Assembly (NCBI GenBank): GCA_900320415.1
Contig: ONSE01000204.1
Span: 1 to 5,164 of the forward strand
Direction: 5' to 3'
From: an uncultured Eubacteriales bacterium
GTDB lineage: Bacteria > Bacillota > Clostridia > Oscillospirales > Acutalibacteraceae
DNA: 5,164 bases
The translations under genes and the position numbers were made by a program. Shown here one piece after another: positions 3,850-5,164 of the stretch. The notes under the pieces are model-generated. The model was not told where the DNA came from, searched no databases, and was given only the letters and a program-made list of their open reading frames with translations. Position 1 is the stretch's first letter; each line of letters starts with the position of its first letter.

Positions 3850-5164
3850 ATGAAGGTTAAATTTTCTGTAATTCCCTTTATTCCCGCCGCTCTCGCGATG
3901 ATCGTGTTCAGAATGATGAGCATTTTCGGAGCGGACGCGAACGGAAAGTTTTTGGGAATGGACAAGATGGTTGTAGCGTATACCGTAATCGGTATTTCGC
4001 TGGGACTGTTTCTCGTTTGCGCTGTCATCAATTTCTGTGACAGAAAGACGGCGCCCGTTTACCCTGTCAAGAAAAATCTTGCGGCGGGTATTCTTTCGAT
4101 CCTGTCAGGCGCGATGGTGATCGCAAGCTCCTTCGGCAGCTTTATGAACACGACGACGGATTCAGAGTATTATGTGATGACGCTGATTTGCGCGCTGTTT
4201 TCGCTGCCCGCCGGCATTGCCTTCTTCCTGATGTCGAGGGCGCATTTCGTCGGAAAAACGATTATTTCGGGTATATCCATACTCTTTGTTTTTCCCGCGC
4301 TCTGGGGTTGCTCCGAGTTGGTTCACTCCTTCCTTGAGGCGACCAAGGTGTCGATTTCCGCGACGGATCTGTCACCGCTGTTTTGCTACATTTTTATCAC
4401 GCTTTACTATTTCTCGCACGCCATGGTGCTGTCGAGGATCAAGGGAAGGAATCCCGTCAAGGGATGCTTTATCTACGGACTTCCCGCGATTGCGCTGCTG
4501 ATCTCCAATGCTCTCTACACCTTCTTTACGGGTATGCAGGAGGGAACAGGCTATGTTTCCGCACTCAGCGCCGCGCAATTTTTAGTGCTTGCGCTTTACG
4601 CGATGGTGTTCGTTCTGGAAATGACGGTGAATTCCTATACCAAGGAGGAAATCGAGATCATCGAGGGTCTTCCCGGCGAGGATGAGATGCATTCCGAGGA
4701 AAAGAAGTTTATCAAGACGGAGTCCCTGGATGAGTTTGTCGTATCAGACAGAGATGACACCGAGCCTGATCCGGATGAACTCGAGGAGATGGAGCGGCTT
4801 CAGGCGTCGGAGGACTTCACCGCGGTTCCCGATTTCGACGAGCTGGTTTACTCCGAAACGTCCGAAACAAATCGGGATGGCGCGGACGCTTCCGCACAGC
4901 CCGAGTTTGCGGAGATTCCTGTGGCAGCGCCTCCTGCCGCGCAGAGCATGGATGATTTCATTATCGGCAGCCGGAGCGCGGAGGACATGGATTCGATTCT
5001 GCAGCCTGACCGTGAGGATATTACCAATCCGGACGAAGATTCCCTTGTGGGAGGAGCCGGATTTGTCGCTGCCGGCGAGACAGCGGAAAGAGCCGAGGAA
5101 AAGGGTAAGCATGAGTCCCGCGGCTTCATGAAGAAGCTGTTCAGGAAAAAGGGAGAGGAGCAGC
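3850..5164 (+). CDS. Uncharacterised polytopic membrane protein with long acidic cytoplasmic tail (3' end beyond window)
   Basis: One frame stays open from ATG 3850 (GGAG 7 bases upstream) to the window edge, 438 complete codons with no stop. The first 262 residues contain eight likely TM segments, roughly 5-27, 42-63, 77-98, 107-129, 137-157, 172-194, 206-226 and 238-262. Residues 263-424 form a hydrophilic tail very rich in Glu and Asp (for example DRDDTEPDPDELEEMERLQ at 300-318), probably disordered. The last visible part turns basic (RGFMKKLFRKKGEE, 424-437). By the positive-inside rule both termini should be cytoplasmic. I do not recognise the family and see no transporter, enzyme or receptor motif. 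The shape, a membrane core with an acidic tail, could suit scaffolding or partner recruitment, but that is a guess. It diverges from the SpoIID-like gene. Confidence 0.85.
   Translation, partial: MKVKFSVIPFIPAALAMIVFRMMSIFGADANGKFLGMDKMVVAYTVIGISLGLFLVCAVINFCDRKTAPVYPVKKNLAAGILSILSGAMVIASSFGSFMNTTTDSEYYVMTLICALFSLPAGIAFFLMSRAHFVGKTIISGISILFVFPALWGCSELVHSFLEATKVSISATDLSPLFCYIFITLYYFSHAMVLSRIKGRNPVKGCFIYGLPAIALLISNALYTFFTGMQEGTGYVSALSAAQFLVLALYAMVFVLEMTVNSYTKEEIEIIEGLPGEDEMHSEEKKFIKTESLDEFVVSDRDDTEPDPDELEEMERLQASEDFTAVPDFDELVYSETSETNRDGADASAQPEFAEIPVAAPPAAQSMDDFIIGSRSAEDMDSILQPDREDITNPDEDSLVGGAGFVAAGETAERAEEKGKHESRGFMKKLFRKKGEEQ

Noticed and set aside
3714..4031. A 105-codon minus-strand open frame opposite the start of the long membrane-protein gene
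   Set aside because: It spans the rightward promoter and the first TM segments of a well-supported plus-strand gene, and lacks its own ribosome binding site.
4682..5131. Plus- and minus-strand open frames of 93-149 codons over the acidic tail
   Set aside because: These are Arg/Ser-rich shadow frames produced by the Glu/Asp-rich coding tail of the gene starting at 3850.

Overview
The window looks like chromosomal DNA from a spore-forming, moderately GC-rich member of the Clostridia (Oscillospiraceae/Lachnospiraceae type). Reasons: a cotJABC spore-coat operon, a SpoIID-family protein, strong GGAGG-type ribosome binding sites, and SigA-like promoters with 17-bp spacers. This assignment is inferred from gene content only.

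Layout. (1) Positions 1-633, minus strand: cotJA-cotJB-cotJC, overlapping and translationally coupled, with cotJC cut by the left edge. (2) 634-756: a divergent promoter region with a mother-cell sigma-type promoter reading left into cotJ and a SigA promoter reading right. (3) 757-1167, plus strand: a TTG-started DUF1893 protein. (4) 1174-1211: a strong bidirectional terminator shared with the convergent operon. (5) 1214-2882, minus strand: a permease / substrate-binding protein / ATPase operon of the NitT-TauT class, most like ThiXYZ-type pyrimidine-precursor (HMP) transporters. (6) 2960-3059: the operon's promoter, with a 71-bp terminal-inverted-repeat element sitting directly behind the -10 box. 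(7) 3056-3673, minus strand: a small SpoIID-domain protein. (8) 3674-3849: a divergent intergenic region. (9) 3850-5164, plus strand: a long membrane protein with eight predicted TM segments and an acidic cytoplasmic tail, running off the right edge.

The most unusual part is the transporter operon. Measured against family architecture, all three genes have lost internal or terminal segments. The permease lacks about 55-60 residues in frame. The binding protein keeps only its start and a middle block of about 109 residues, in different frames. The ATPase begins inside its Walker A loop, fused out of frame to the binding-protein remnant. Each inferred junction lies on a short GC-rich repeat (GGCGGCGGC twice, CCGCCGC once). 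The result is either a decaying transporter shaped by short-repeat deletions, or an assembly chimera; raw reads would decide. The promoter insertion, and a leader with a possible TPP-riboswitch 5' part whose hairpin covers the ribosome binding site, fit a locus under weak selection. The other genes look intact.
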